Source: Firmicutes bacterium CAG:24053_14
GTDB taxonomy: Bacteria > Bacillota > Clostridia > Oscillospirales > Oscillospiraceae
NCBI GenBank assembly: GCA_001916715.1
Contig: MNSZ01000058.1
Location: 77,335-141,334, forward strand
Length of the DNA stretch: 64,000 nucleotides
Direction of reading: 5' to 3'
Shown here: positions 7,944 through 16,738 of the stretch, one piece after another
Layout of the letters: each line of letters begins with the position of its first letter
Numbering within the stretch: the first letter of the stretch is position 1
Translations under genes and position numbers: made by a program
The notes under the pieces: generated by a model
The model's input: the letters and a program-made list of their open reading frames with translations, nothing else
Database searches by the model: none
Told to the model about the DNA's origin: nothing

Positions 7944-9398
7944 ATGAAGCTTTATAATTCTGCAACAAGAAAGAAAGAGGACTTTGTTCCCAATCATCCG
8001 GATATAGTTAAGATGTACACCTGCGGCCCGACGGTGTATCACTTTGCGCACATCGGAAACCTCCGCTCGTACATCATGGAGGACGTTCTTGAAAAGTATC
8101 TGCGCTATGCCGGCTATAACGTCAAGCGCGTCATGAACATCACCGACGTCGGCCACCTCACGAGCGACGCCGACGAGGGCGAGGACAAGATGCTCAAGGG
8201 CGCAAAGCGCGAGCACAAGTCCGTAATGGAGATAGCAAAGTTCTACACTGACGCATTCTTCTCCGACTGCGCAAAGCTCAACATCAAGACCCCCGACGTC
8301 GTAGAGCCTGCAACGAACTGCATCGATGAGTATATCAAGATCATCTCCAAGCTCATGGACACGGGCTATGCATATTTTGCCGGCGGCAACGTTTATTTTG
8401 ACACCTCGAAGCTTGAGCGCTACTATATTTTCAACGACTTTAACGCAGATGATCTCGACGTCGGCGTGCGCGAGGGCGTTGAGGAGGACGTAAACAAGCG
8501 CAACAAGAACGACTTCGTTCTGTGGTTTACGAAGTCCAAGTTCGAGGATCAGGCGCTCAAATGGGACTCCCCCTGGGGCGTCGGCTATCCCGGCTGGCAC
8601 ATTGAGTGCTCCGGCATATCCATGAAGCACCTCGGCGAGGATCTGGATATCCACTGCGGCGGCATCGACAACGCTTTTCCGCATCACACCAACGAGATCG
8701 CTCAGTCCGAGTCCTACCTCGGCCACAAGTGGTGCAACTACTGGATGCATGTTCTGCACCTGAACACCAACTCCGGCAAAATGAGCAAGTCCAAGGGCGA
8801 ATTTCTGACTGTTTCGCTGCTTGAGGAAAAGGGCTATGACCCCCTCGCCTACCGTCTGTTCTGCCTGCAGAGCCACTATCGCAAGTCGCTCGTGTTCAGC
8901 TGGGAAAACCTCGACAACGCGCAGGGCACCTATAATAAGCTCGTAAACCGCATAGCCGCGCTCAAGGCAAGCGGCGAAGCAATCGACGAGGACGCAATGG
9001 CAGCGCTCAAGTCCAAGTTCACCGCGGCGCTGGACAACGACCTGAACACCTCGCTTGCCGTCACAGCGCTTTATGACGTTCTTAAATACAAGACCAACGA
9101 CGACACAAAGCTTGCCGCGATCGCAGACTTTGACAAGGTGCTCAGCCTCAGTCTTATCGAAAAGGCCGACGCACGGCGCGAAGAGCTTAAAAAGCAGGCC
9201 GTCTCCGGCGGTGCGGAGTTCACCGTTATCTCCGAGTCCGGCGAGCAGAATGCAGAGATCGAGGCGCTGCTCAAGGCGCGCGCCGAGGCAAAGAAGGCCA
9301 AAAACTTCGCCGAGGCCGACCGCATCCGCGATGAGCTGAAGGCTCAGGGCATCGAAGTCACCGATATCCCCAACGGCGCAAAGTGGAAAAAGATCTGA
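7944..9398 (+). CDS. cysS: cysteinyl-tRNA synthetase
   Basis: The 484-residue class I synthetase charges tRNA-Cys. Zinc ligands are C27, C222, H247 and E251. The HIGH-type motif is HIGN at 36-39, and KMSKS is at 279-283. The helical anticodon-binding domain and the usual C-terminal tail follow. The ATG at 7944 has AAGGAG seven bases upstream. Transcription is controlled by the T-box in front of it, so it should be made when cysteine is scarce. Confidence 0.97.
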   Translation: MKLYNSATRKKEDFVPNHPDIVKMYTCGPTVYHFAHIGNLRSYIMEDVLEKYLRYAGYNVKRVMNITDVGHLTSDADEGEDKMLKGAKREHKSVMEIAKFYTDAFFSDCAKLNIKTPDVVEPATNCIDEYIKIISKLMDTGYAYFAGGNVYFDTSKLERYYIFNDFNADDLDVGVREGVEEDVNKRNKNDFVLWFTKSKFEDQALKWDSPWGVGYPGWHIECSGISMKHLGEDLDIHCGGIDNAFPHHTNEIAQSESYLGHKWCNYWMHVLHLNTNSGKMSKSKGEFLTVSLLEEKGYDPLAYRLFCLQSHYRKSLVFSWENLDNAQGTYNKLVNRIAALKASGEAIDEDAMAALKSKFTAALDNDLNTSLAVTALYDVLKYKTNDDTKLAAIADFDKVLSLSLIEKADARREELKKQAVSGGAEFTVISESGEQNAEIEALLKARAEAKKAKNFAEADRIRDELKAQGIEVTDIPNGAKWKKI

Positions 9399-9431
9399 GA
9401 AATTTATAGTAACGTTAATTAAATCAACAGC

Positions 9432-9467
9432 CAACAGCCGCGGAAACTTCTGTTACCGCGGCTGTTG
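9432..9467 (+). terminator. hairpin terminator after cysS
   Basis: CAACAGCCGCGG and CCGCGGCTGTTG form a perfect 12-bp stem with a 12-base loop, 33 bp after the cysS stop. The following T-run is poor (CTGTTATAT), so termination may be partial. Confidence 0.6.
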
Positions 9468-9510
9468 CTGTTATATGTTATCTAATAATCGTTCTGTTAA
9501 TTTACGTTGC

Positions 9511-9540
9511 TTGCTGCAACGGCTCTTTTGACTGTATAAT
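9511..9540 (+). promoter_or_regulatory. promoter of the XRE regulator gene
   Basis: TTGCTG and TATAAT are 18 bp apart, with the -10 ending 28 bp before the start codon. The spacing and -10 are good and the -35 is moderate. Confidence 0.55.
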
Positions 9541-9568
9541 CAGCCTATCAACTCAAGGAGGCATAGTT

Positions 9569-10078
9569 ATGTTAGACGAAAATATAAAACAGCTCAGAAA
9601 AGCAAAAGGGCTTTCGCAGGAAGAGCTTGCGATAAAATTAAACGTTGTGAGGCAGACCGTATCTAAATGGGAAAACGGTTTATCCGTTCCGGACTCAAGC
9701 ATGCTTATTTCATTGGCAGACGAATTCGGCGTTTCGGTCAGTGATTTGCTCGGAGAAGCCATAAGCGAGTCAGCTTCCGATGAATTGAGAGCCATTTCCG
9801 AAAAGCTCGAGGTGATAAATTTGCAGCTTTCAAACAGGCATTCGTCGAAAGTAAAAACCATTCGCTGGTTGCTTATCTCGTTGTGTGCATTTATGGCGGT
9901 AATATTTATTGCTTTTGCCGCAATAAACGGCTCCTATATGGACTGGAATTACAACAATCCCGAACTTGCAGTCGCCGGAACGATCCTGCATGGATTTGAA
10001 TTTGTTTTTGTAAGGCTTGCTCCTATAGGCTTTGCAGCGGCTATTGTCGGTATAGTTATGACATATAAGAGGAGCTGA
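9569..10078 (+). CDS. XRE-family regulator with membrane-anchored C-terminus
   Basis: A 169-residue protein. The N-terminal helix-turn-helix of the Cro/CI type (about 5-60) includes GLSQEELAIKLNVVRQTVSK. A short linker with a predicted amphipathic helix follows. Two hydrophobic segments at about 93-115 and 130-164 suggest that the regulator is tethered to the membrane. The start follows AAGGAGG. It stands alone between hairpin terminators, so autoregulation is plausible but not shown. Its targets are unknown. Confidence 0.85.
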   Translation: MLDENIKQLRKAKGLSQEELAIKLNVVRQTVSKWENGLSVPDSSMLISLADEFGVSVSDLLGEAISESASDELRAISEKLEVINLQLSNRHSSKVKTIRWLLISLCAFMAVIFIAFAAINGSYMDWNYNNPELAVAGTILHGFEFVFVRLAPIGFAAAIVGIVMTYKRS

Positions 10079-10120
10079 AATTCAGCTCTCCGGGCAAACA
10101 CTCGGGCGCACTATATTATT

Positions 10121-10150
10121 AAAGGCGTGACTTTGGCAGTCACGCCTTTT
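10121..10150. terminator. bidirectional terminator between the XRE gene and rarD
   Basis: AAAGGCGTGACT and AGTCACGCCTTT form a perfect stem, with T-runs on both sides. It can end the plus-strand XRE transcript and the minus-strand glyA-rarD transcript. Confidence 0.8.
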
Positions 10151-10185
10151 GCTATTATCCCCGGACGGTGGATAGCTCTGTAATT

Positions 10186-11061
10186 TTACGCATTCACTTT
10201 CTTATTCTTTCTCAGGCTGTCGAAAACGAACAGTATGACCGCTGCCCAGACGAATGCAAAGGTTATCGCATTTGTCTGCGTGAAGGCTTCGTTATAGATA
10301 AACACGCCGACAAGCAGCTGGAGCGTCGGGTTAATGTACATAAGTATGCCGGAGGTTACGATCGACGTTTCCTTTATGCCCTTTGCAAACAACATGAGCG
10401 GAATTGACGTTATCGGGCCTGTTGCTATAAGAAGCAGCGCTTCTGCCGTTGTGAGCGATGAAAATGTTGTAAAGCCGGAAAACTGCGCATATGCTATAAA
10501 CACAAGCGCTATCGGAAGCACGGCCATCGTTTCCATGCAGATCGACGTCTCACTGTCGGCCTTTATGCCCTTTTTAAGCGCGCCGTAAAGCGCGAACGAC
10601 AGGCCGGTTATAATTGCAAGATACGGCACCTCGCCATAGCGGATGACGGAGAGCATGACCCCGGCAAAGGCAAGCGCGACGCTCGTCCACTGCACCCGGC
10701 TGAGCCTTTCCTTGAAAAACAGTGCGCCTATGAGCACGGAAAACAGCGGATTCATATAATACGCAAGGCTCGCTTCGAATATTCTGCCCATCGCAACCGT
10801 GAGGATATACACTCCCCAGTTTATCGAGATAAGTATGCCGCACAGGAAGAACATGCGCCGCTCGGACTTGTTCTTTATGATCCTTCCAATCTCGCCGCCA
10901 TGCCTTTTTATGAGTATAACGGCAAGGCAGAACACGCAGGAGAAAACTATTCTCTGCGCAAGAACATAGGCTGAGTTGACTCCGGCAAGCAGTTTCCAGA
11001 ATATCGGCAGCAGCCCCCAGAGTATGTAGCAGCCTAAAACATTCTGCAATGATCTATTCAT
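10186..11061 (-). CDS. rarD: EamA-family transporter RarD
   Basis: A 291-residue polytopic membrane protein with about ten hydrophobic helices in two EamA halves. The N-terminus (LGCYILWGLLPIFWK) is typical of the RarD subgroup, once named for a link to chloramphenicol sensitivity. The physiological substrate is not known; related drug/metabolite transporters export small metabolites. It starts 12 bp after the glyA stop on the same strand, so the two are likely co-transcribed. Confidence 0.85.
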   Translation of the reverse strand: MNRSLQNVLGCYILWGLLPIFWKLLAGVNSAYVLAQRIVFSCVFCLAVILIKRHGGEIGRIIKNKSERRMFFLCGILISINWGVYILTVAMGRIFEASLAYYMNPLFSVLIGALFFKERLSRVQWTSVALAFAGVMLSVIRYGEVPYLAIITGLSFALYGALKKGIKADSETSICMETMAVLPIALVFIAYAQFSGFTTFSSLTTAEALLLIATGPITSIPLMLFAKGIKETSIVTSGILMYINPTLQLLVGVFIYNEAFTQTNAITFAFVWAAVILFVFDSLRKNKKVNA

Positions 11062-11073
11062 TTTTTCGGCACT

Positions 11074-12321
11074 TTACATCTCGATCTCGGGGTAGAGCGG
11101 AAAACGCTCGCACATGGAAAGCACCTGCTGCTTAACATCGTCAACAGCCTTATCGCCGTCGTTTATTATCCGCACTATCATTTTGCCGATATCGCGCATT
11201 TCGTCCTCGCCCATTCCGCGCGTAGTGACCGCCGGAGTTCCGAAGCGCATGCCGCTGGTGAGCTTGACGGACTGAGTATCAAAGGGAATGGAGTTTTTAT
11301 TTGCGGTTATATGCGCCGCGTCAAGAAGCTCCTGAACCTCGTTGCCGGTGCGGCCGAGGCTCATGGTGTCGGCCAGCATAAGATGGTTATCAGTGCCGCC
11401 GGACACGAGGCGTATGCCGTTCTCGGACAGGGTATCGGCCAGAATAGCGGCGTTTTTCACGACCTGACGCTGATACGCCTTAAATTCGTCGCTCATCGCT
11501 TCCTTGAAGCAGACGGCCTTGCCGGCGATTATGTGCATGAGCGGTCCGCCCTGAGTTCCGGGGAACACTGCGCTGTTTATCTTCTTTTTAAGCTCATCCT
11601 TGCACAGGATTATTGCGCCGCGCGGCCCTCTGAGGGTCTTGTGGGTCGTGCTTGTAACAACGTCGGCGTAAGGCACGGGGCTGGGGTGAACGCCGGCCGC
11701 GACAAGGCCGCCTATGTGCGCCATATCGACCATGAGGTATGCTCCTACCTCGTCGGCGATCTCGCGCATTTTCTTAAAGTCGATTATGCGTGAATAGGCG
11801 CTTGCGCCCGCAATTATGATCTTCGGCTTGCACTCGCCGGCTATCTGCATTGCCTTTTCATAATCTATCATCTCGGTCTCGGGATCGACGCCGTAGAAGC
11901 AGGCGTTAAAATACTTGCCGGAGATAGACGCCTTCGAGCCGTGCGTCAGATGTCCGCCGTGGCTGAGATCCATGCCGAGTATCGTATCGCCGGGCTTTAA
12001 AAGCGCGAGATAGACCGCGACGTTTGCCTGCGAGCCGGAGTGCGGCTGAACGTTCGCGTGCTCGGCCCCGAAAAGCTTCTTTGCTCTGTCGATGGCAAGC
12101 TGCTCGACGATATCGACATATTCGCAGCCGCCGTAATATCTTGCCCCGGGGTAGCCCTCGGCATATTTATTGGTAAGATGGCTTCCCATTGCCTCCATTA
12201 CGGCGCGGCTGGTGAAGTTCTCCGACGCTATCAATTCTATGTGATCGCGCTGGCGCTCAAGCTCGCTTTTCATTGCGCCGTACAGCTCCGGGTCGCTCAT
12301 TCTTATAGTATCATAACTCAT
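11074..12321 (-). CDS. glyA: serine hydroxymethyltransferase
   Basis: A 415-residue PLP enzyme that interconverts serine and glycine and charges tetrahydrofolate with a one-carbon unit. The PLP-lysine lies in [11 protein letters not shown]. The substrate region [11 protein letters not shown] and the C-terminal fold are intact. The reading frame extends 23 codons further upstream, but the start at 12321 is preferred because GGGAGG lies just before it and the length then fits the family. A TTGATA-17-TATAAT promoter precedes it, and rarD follows in the same transcript. Confidence 0.95.
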   Translation of the reverse strand: MSYDTIRMSDPELYGAMKSELERQRDHIELIASENFTSRAVMEAMGSHLTNKYAEGYPGARYYGGCEYVDIVEQLAIDRAKKLFGAEHANVQPHSGSQANVAVYLALLKPGDTILGMDLSHGGHLTHGSKASISGKYFNACFYGVDPETEMIDYEKAMQIAGECKPKIIIAGASAYSRIIDFKKMREIADEVGAYLMVDMAHIGGLVAAGVHPSPVPYADVVTSTTHKTLRGPRGAIILCKDELKKKINSAVFPGTQGGPLMHIIAGKAVCFKEAMSDEFKAYQRQVVKNAAILADTLSENGIRLVSGGTDNHLMLADTMSLGRTGNEVQELLDAAHITANKNSIPFDTQSVKLTSGMRFGTPAVTTRGMGEDEMRDIGKMIVRIINDGDKAVDDVKQQVLSMCERFPLYPEIEM

Positions 12322-12357
12322 TTTCCGGCCTCCCGCAAAAGTAATAATATCTTTGCA

Positions 12358-12386
12358 ATTATACGCCATTATATGCTCCTTATCAA
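12358..12386 (-). promoter_or_regulatory. promoter of glyA-rarD
   Basis: On the minus strand TTGATA and TATAAT are 17 bp apart, 37 bp upstream of the chosen start. An imperfect palindrome (CAAAAT...ATTTTG, about 12389-12406) lies just upstream and could be an operator. Confidence 0.65.
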
Positions 12387-12435
12387 GCAAAATCGCGCAA
12401 TTTTGTCGTTTTGCTCAGGCATCTGTCGAATTTGC

Positions 12436-12464
12436 TTGAATACGGGAATGGGCTGTGATAATAT
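12436..12464 (+). promoter_or_regulatory. promoter of the EEP-family hydrolase gene
   Basis: TTGAAT and TAATAT are 17 bp apart, with a TG one base before the -10. It lies 20 bp before the start codon at 12484, with a GAGGTGAGG ribosome-binding site in between. Confidence 0.65.
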
Positions 12465-12483
12465 ACACTCGTGAGGTGAGGAC

Positions 12484-13560
12484 ATGGCAAAAAAATTGCT
12501 TAAAACAGTTCTTGTAATTCTTGGCATAATTCTTTTGGCAGCCGCCGCATTGATCCTCTGGCTGTCGGTCACCGAATTCAAACCCGGAGACGTTATGGAT
12601 GTTAAGGTCGAGGCAAACTCGGAGGTCAGCGGCCTTTCACCGTTCCTGGATGAGGAGTTTTCGGTCATAAGCTGGAACATAGGCTATGCCGGTCTCGGCA
12701 AGGGATCGGACTTTTTTATGGACGGCGGCACGAATGTCTCTTCCGCCGACCAGGACACGGTCGCCGCGTCGCTTTTAGGCATATACAAAACGCTTTACTC
12801 GTCATCGGATCCTGCAACGATATTCATGCTGCAGGAGGTCGATAAAAACTCCTCCAGAACCTACGGGAAGGACGAAGCTTACGCGCTTGGCATAAACAAC
12901 AGCACCTATGCGCTCAACTACTCGTGCAAATTCGTCCCCTACCCCGTGCCGCCTATCGGCCGGGTAAACAGCGGACTTCTGACAACAACGGTGTACGATA
13001 TTGACTCGGCCGAGCGCATATCGCTGCCCTGCCCGTTCAATTGGCCGGTCAGCACCGCAAATCTCAAGCGCTGCCTGCTCGTGAGCTATCTGCCTATATC
13101 CGGAACGAGCAGCAAGCTCGTTATCGTAAATCTCCACCTGGAGGCTTATGACGACGGCGAGGGCAAGATCGCGCAGACAAAGCAGCTGCGTGAGTTTATT
13201 CAGTCCGAGTACGAAAAGGGCAACTATGTCATCGCCGGCGGTGACTTCAATCAGATATTCCCCAACGGGCTTGACAAATACCCCAACACGCATAAGGATC
13301 TGTGGGAGCCGGGCACGATAAGCGAGGATATCATGCCGGAGGGCTGGACGCTTGCTTACGATCTCGAAACTCCGAGCTGCCGCCTTCTCAACCAGCCTTA
13401 TGACCCGTCGGACACCGAGAACACCCAGCACTATGTCATAGACGGCTTCATTCTGTCGCCGAATGTTGAGCTTGTTGCAGTAAACACACTCGACGAAGGC
13501 TTCACTTATTCCGACCACAACCCCGTTAAGCTTCAGGTGAAGCTCAGCAGTGAAAAATAA
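12484..13560 (+). CDS. membrane-anchored endonuclease/exonuclease/phosphatase family protein
   Basis: A 358-residue protein with an N-terminal membrane anchor (about 6-27) and an extracytoplasmic EEP domain, the DNase I/sphingomyelinase fold. Visible catalytic motifs in order are SWNIGYAG (Asn), QEVD (Glu metal ligand), VNLHLEA, GGDFNQ (Asp, Asn) and the C-terminal SDHNPV (Asp-His). All active-site positions are present, so it is probably an active phosphodiesterase or phosphatase. The substrate cannot be read. The next gene also encodes an anchored exported hydrolase; a hairpin separates the two. Confidence 0.85.
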   Translation: MAKKLLKTVLVILGIILLAAAALILWLSVTEFKPGDVMDVKVEANSEVSGLSPFLDEEFSVISWNIGYAGLGKGSDFFMDGGTNVSSADQDTVAASLLGIYKTLYSSSDPATIFMLQEVDKNSSRTYGKDEAYALGINNSTYALNYSCKFVPYPVPPIGRVNSGLLTTTVYDIDSAERISLPCPFNWPVSTANLKRCLLVSYLPISGTSSKLVIVNLHLEAYDDGEGKIAQTKQLREFIQSEYEKGNYVIAGGDFNQIFPNGLDKYPNTHKDLWEPGTISEDIMPEGWTLAYDLETPSCRLLNQPYDPSDTENTQHYVIDGFILSPNVELVAVNTLDEGFTYSDHNPVKLQVKLSSEK

Positions 13561-13569
13561 TTATAATTC

Positions 13570-13601
13570 ATGGACGGCACGCTGATCGGTGTGTCGTCCA
13601 T
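13570..13601 (+). other. intercistronic hairpin
   Basis: ATGGACG and CGTCCAT frame an inner pairing CAC/GTG, giving an imperfect 10-bp stem between the two hydrolase genes. There is no T-run, so it looks more like an mRNA processing or stability element than a terminator. Confidence 0.4.
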
Positions 13602-13624
13602 ACATTCCAAAAGGAGATCTTTTT

Positions 13625-14392
13625 ATGACAAAAAAGCAGAAAGTTATTGCGATCATTGCCTTTGTGCTGATCATCGTTCTGATCGCGCTTATATGCATCA
13701 GCCTTCAGAACAAAAAGGACGGCGGAACGCCCGACGACGCTCAGGCGAGCGCATCACCTTCCGAGAGTCTTGAGCCTACGCCGGAGCCTACCCCCACTCC
13801 CCTGCAGTTCACGACCGCACCCGAGGGCTATTTTAACGACGCGCTGTTTATCGGCGACTCGCGCATGGTGGGCATTCAGATGATGGAAACGATCGACGGA
13901 GCAACGTTCTTCACGACCGTAGGTCTCAGCCTGACCGGTGCAATGAGCACAAGTGCAGATGTTTCCGGAGTCGGAACGACTACTCTTCCGGCGCTTCTGC
14001 AAAGCAGGCAGTTCGGCAAGGTATATGTCATGCTCGGCATAAACGATATCGGCGGCTCTGTCGAAGCGCTCAAGCAGACCTACAGCAATCTTATTGATAA
14101 GATACGCGATTTTCAGCCGGATGCAATAATCTACATCATGTCGAACCTTCACGTTTCCGCAACGCAGGATTCGCGCGGCACTGCGGTGAACAACGCGAAT
14201 CTCAATAATCTCAATGATTACACCAAGACCCTCGCCGACGGCGAGACGATCTTCTATCTTGAGTGCAACGATCTGTTCGACGACGCAAACGGCACGCTTT
14301 CCTCGGACATTACCTCTGACGGTATCCACCCCGACGGCAGCGCCTATAGAAAGTGGGGCGAGTGGGTCAAGCAAAATGCAATAGTGAAGTAA
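13625..14392 (+). CDS. membrane-anchored SGNH/GDSL hydrolase
   Basis: A 255-residue protein with an N-terminal anchor (about 7-25), then a Ser/Thr/Pro/Glu-rich linker, then an SGNH hydrolase domain. Block I is IGDSRMVG (nucleophile Ser), Block III is LGINDIGG (Asn), and Block V is DGIHPDGS (Asp and His). These enzymes are esterases or acetylhydrolases, often acting on cell-wall or polysaccharide acetyl groups (inference here). The ATG at 13625 is chosen over an in-frame one 36 bp upstream because AAGGAG precedes it. Confidence 0.85.
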   Translation: MTKKQKVIAIIAFVLIIVLIALICISLQNKKDGGTPDDAQASASPSESLEPTPEPTPTPLQFTTAPEGYFNDALFIGDSRMVGIQMMETIDGATFFTTVGLSLTGAMSTSADVSGVGTTTLPALLQSRQFGKVYVMLGINDIGGSVEALKQTYSNLIDKIRDFQPDAIIYIMSNLHVSATQDSRGTAVNNANLNNLNDYTKTLADGETIFYLECNDLFDDANGTLSSDITSDGIHPDGSAYRKWGEWVKQNAIVK

Positions 14393-14395
14393 GAG

Positions 14396-14426
14396 CAAGA
14401 CACCCGACCGACGGTCGGGTGTCTTG
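14396..14426. terminator. bidirectional terminator
   Basis: CAAGACACCCGACC and GGTCGGGTGTCTTG form a perfect 14-bp stem between the convergent SGNH hydrolase and SLH protein genes. T-rich sequence lies on the plus side. Confidence 0.8.
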
Positions 14427-14437
14427 TAGTTTTTGAT

Positions 14438-16108
14438 TTATTTGCCCATGTATCTGTAAATAAACGTCACGATTTGTCCGCGATTGCAGCCATCATTGGG
14501 CGAAAATGTTGTAGGTGTGGTTCCTGTTGTTATATTCATTGCTGCTGCCCACAGCACAGCATCATAGAAATAGTCGCCTTTGACAACATCATAGAACGGA
14601 TTGTTGCCGGAAATCATCGGCTTATTTGCCATACGCCACAGGAATGTCACTCTTTGCGCACGGGATACTGTTGCATTAGGGCTGAATGCTGTATCTGTCG
14701 TACCTTGGGTTATACCTTCCGAAACTGCCCACAGAACCGCTTTGTAATAATAATCATCGCGTTTTACATCATAAAACGGGTTTGACATTCCAACCGGTTC
14801 CGGTTTACCGGCTGCACGCCAGAGGAAAGTAACAGTCTGTGCGCGAGTGCACGTTTTTTTAGGTTCAAAGGTCGTGGGCGTTGTGCCCATTGTTATTTCA
14901 TTATCCACAGCCCATTTGACGGCATCATAGCAATAGTCGGTCGGATGCACATCGTAAAAACTATACGAGCTGCCGAAATTGAAATGTGCCGACCAAAGAG
15001 GCTCGTTACCGGCGCCTACCGGCACGTTGATCCATTCGGAAGGTGAGCCTTCATAGTTTGCAACCTTCAGGTCGTGGCAATTATAGAAAGCATAATCTCC
15101 GATACTGCTGATCGAGCTTGGAAGGTCAACTTCCGTTATGCGTGCATATGTTCCTTCGCTTTTTGATGAGTGAGTAGCAAACAGGCGTTCAGGTATCACC
15201 GAAACCGATTTCCCGAACGTTACTTTCAGCGAATCAGAATTTGAACCGACATTATAAAACGGCGGAGCAATAAATAGTACCGGATTTTCACTGATCGATG
15301 ATTGTATATTATCCTTGATCGTGCCATTTATTTTTATTGACTCCAGACCGGTGCAATGAGCAAAGCAGCCCTCGATCAACGTGCAATCACCGTTTATGGT
15401 AAGCTCCTTAAGTGAATGACAGTACAAAAACGCATATTTACCGACAGTGCAGTTGCCGTCTATCGTCAATGACTGTATGGCAGTGTTACGAAATGCATTT
15501 GTACCAATAGATTTCACTCCGCTTCCCAGGCGAACCGTCTTCAGATCGTGGCAGTTGTTAAATGCGCCCAAGCCTATACTTGTCACCGAATCGGGAATCG
15601 TCACACTGGTAATGTGAGGATAGTATCCTTCACTTTTGGAATATGTAGAGTCAAACAGATTACTCGGTATAGCCGTGACTTCCGGGCCGAAAGTAACATT
15701 CAGGTAATCGGAATTTGCTCCAATGTTATAGAATGTGTTATCAACGGTATAGACTCCGTTTAAATCTCCGTTAATGGTGATCGAGTTTAAACTTGTGCAA
15801 TTGGCAAACGCCTGCTTTCCGATGCGGTTAACAGTTTCAGGCAGGACGAGCTTTTGAATAGTGGTGCAGTTTTTAAAAGCATCCTGATGTATGTTTCTGA
15901 CCTTGTATGTCACTCCGTCATAATCAACTTTCGACGGTACGCTCACGGATGACGACGAACCGTTGTATTTTTTCACACAAGCGACCCCGGTTTCGATCAC
16001 GAATGTAAAATCTCCACTTCTAAACGTATCGTCTGCCAAAGCTGACATCGGCGCAAGGCTTAATAACATTATCAAGACAAGCACTGTGCTAAGAAAACGT
16101 TTTCTCAT
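14438..16108 (-). CDS. secreted BspA-type leucine-rich-repeat protein with three SLH domains
   Basis: A 556-residue surface protein. Residues 1-25 are a signal peptide ending in ALA. About 60-365 are LRR_5 (BspA-like) repeats, seen as recurring ITSVTIPDSVTSIGLGAF-type units. Three SLH domains fill about 375-556, each with FYDV...YDAV.WA and a TRAQ/SRAQ/NRGQ motif. SLH domains hold proteins to pyruvylated secondary wall polymers. BspA repeats often mediate adhesion (family knowledge). Its own strong promoter and an AGGAGG site precede the gene. The SLH tail resembles that of the 1782-residue protein at 30472-35820. Confidence 0.9.
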   Translation of the reverse strand: MRKRFLSTVLVLIMLLSLAPMSALADDTFRSGDFTFVIETGVACVKKYNGSSSSVSVPSKVDYDGVTYKVRNIHQDAFKNCTTIQKLVLPETVNRIGKQAFANCTSLNSITINGDLNGVYTVDNTFYNIGANSDYLNVTFGPEVTAIPSNLFDSTYSKSEGYYPHITSVTIPDSVTSIGLGAFNNCHDLKTVRLGSGVKSIGTNAFRNTAIQSLTIDGNCTVGKYAFLYCHSLKELTINGDCTLIEGCFAHCTGLESIKINGTIKDNIQSSISENPVLFIAPPFYNVGSNSDSLKVTFGKSVSVIPERLFATHSSKSEGTYARITEVDLPSSISSIGDYAFYNCHDLKVANYEGSPSEWINVPVGAGNEPLWSAHFNFGSSYSFYDVHPTDYCYDAVKWAVDNEITMGTTPTTFEPKKTCTRAQTVTFLWRAAGKPEPVGMSNPFYDVKRDDYYYKAVLWAVSEGITQGTTDTAFSPNATVSRAQRVTFLWRMANKPMISGNNPFYDVVKGDYFYDAVLWAAAMNITTGTTPTTFSPNDGCNRGQIVTFIYRYMGK

Positions 16109-16156
16109 CTAATATCCTCCTAAAACGATTACAAATTTCGCGATATTGGTAAACAA

Positions 16157-16186
16157 ATTATATTGTACTGTATATCTTTTTGTCAA
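16157..16186 (-). promoter_or_regulatory. strong promoter of the SLH/LRR gene
   Basis: On the minus strand TTGACA and TATAAT, both perfect consensus, are 18 bp apart. The -10 lies 48 bp upstream of the start codon. Confidence 0.75.
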
Positions 16187-16235
16187 TACACACTTGAGAT
16201 TTTATGCTAATACCGTCATGCCATTGAGTACATCA

Positions 16236-16368
16236 AAAAACTGCACCGCACGGAGGATATCCGTGCGGTGCAGTTGTATTTTGTAGGGCATATTCTACCG
16301 AATTGAAGGCCGCAGCGCGGCACGCAGTACCGGCATAGTGGGAAACGACCTTGCAATTGCCCTCTTCG
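16236..16368 (-). ncRNA. candidate small structured RNA
   Basis: A stand-alone transcription unit of about 130 nt with no reading frame. It has a strong promoter at 16375-16402, a predicted 5' end near 16368, and a 15-bp terminator hairpin (CTGCACCGCACGGA arm) at 16239-16275 followed by T6. Inside, AGGGCA near the 5' end pairs with TGCCCT, closing a domain that contains the hairpin GCCGC/GCGGC. It is reminiscent of compact Firmicutes small RNAs, but I cannot assign a class. It could also act as a leader for the SLH gene, though that gene has its own promoter. Confidence 0.55.
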
Positions 16369-16374
16369 TGAGGT

Positions 16375-16402
16375 ATTATACCACATTTTGTTTACCCGAC
16401 AA
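16375..16402 (-). promoter_or_regulatory. promoter of the candidate small RNA
   Basis: On the minus strand TTGTCG and a perfect TATAAT are 16 bp apart. Confidence 0.6.
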
Positions 16403-16477
16403 ATAGTGAAAGTTTGCAAATTTGTGTGCTTTTTTTGTCTATTTTGTTGAAGCGCACATATCAGGACAATATCAGGT

Positions 16478-16738
16478 AAGTCGGTGGCAAATTTGAATTT
16501 GCCGCCGGTTCCTTTTCTTCTAAACGAAAAAACAGCCGCCACACTGTGACGACTGTTCATATTGGTCCGAGTGACTGGAGTTGAACCAGCGGCATGCCGA
16601 CGCTTTGCGTTCGGCACGCCGAGCGGCGGATTTGAATTTGTAAGAGGCCGCTGGTCCCTATCACCTGAACAAAAAAACAGCCGCCACACTGTGACGACTG
16701 TTCATATTGGTCCGAGTGACTGGAGTTGAACCAGCGGC
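16478..16738 (-). repeat. tandem tRNA-Pro tail/terminator repeats with hairpin payload
   Basis: A perfect 67-bp direct repeat occurs at 16527-16593 and 16672-16738, offset 145 bp. Each copy holds a terminator hairpin and the 3' end (T-arm and acceptor) of tRNA-Pro. Only the right copy belongs to a full tRNA. The 78-bp payload between them contains an inverted pair (GGCATGCCGACGC and GCGTTCGGCACGCC) and ends in GCCGCTGGTCCC, which is inverted to the tRNA T-arm. At 16484-16512 a third, decayed payload end is visible (GGCAAATTTGAATTTGCC, then GCCGGTTCC). Confidence 0.75.
16678..16705 (-). terminator. terminator of tRNA-Pro
   Basis: On the minus strand AACAG...CTGTT with inner CG pairs forms a stem followed by T6, directly after the tRNA end. 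The same hairpin is repeated at about 16533-16560. Confidence 0.65.

Noticed and set aside
7938..9434. 498-codon open frame on the minus strand
   Set aside because: Antisense to cysS; no domain and no ribosome-binding site.
16236..16368. 6S RNA or signal-recognition RNA
   Set aside because: The closing stem is suggestive of 6S, but the body is too short and the signal-recognition loop motif is absent, so no class is assigned.
16561..16593. Second tRNA-Pro gene
   Set aside because: Only the 3' end is repeated; there is no anticodon arm or 5' acceptor strand.
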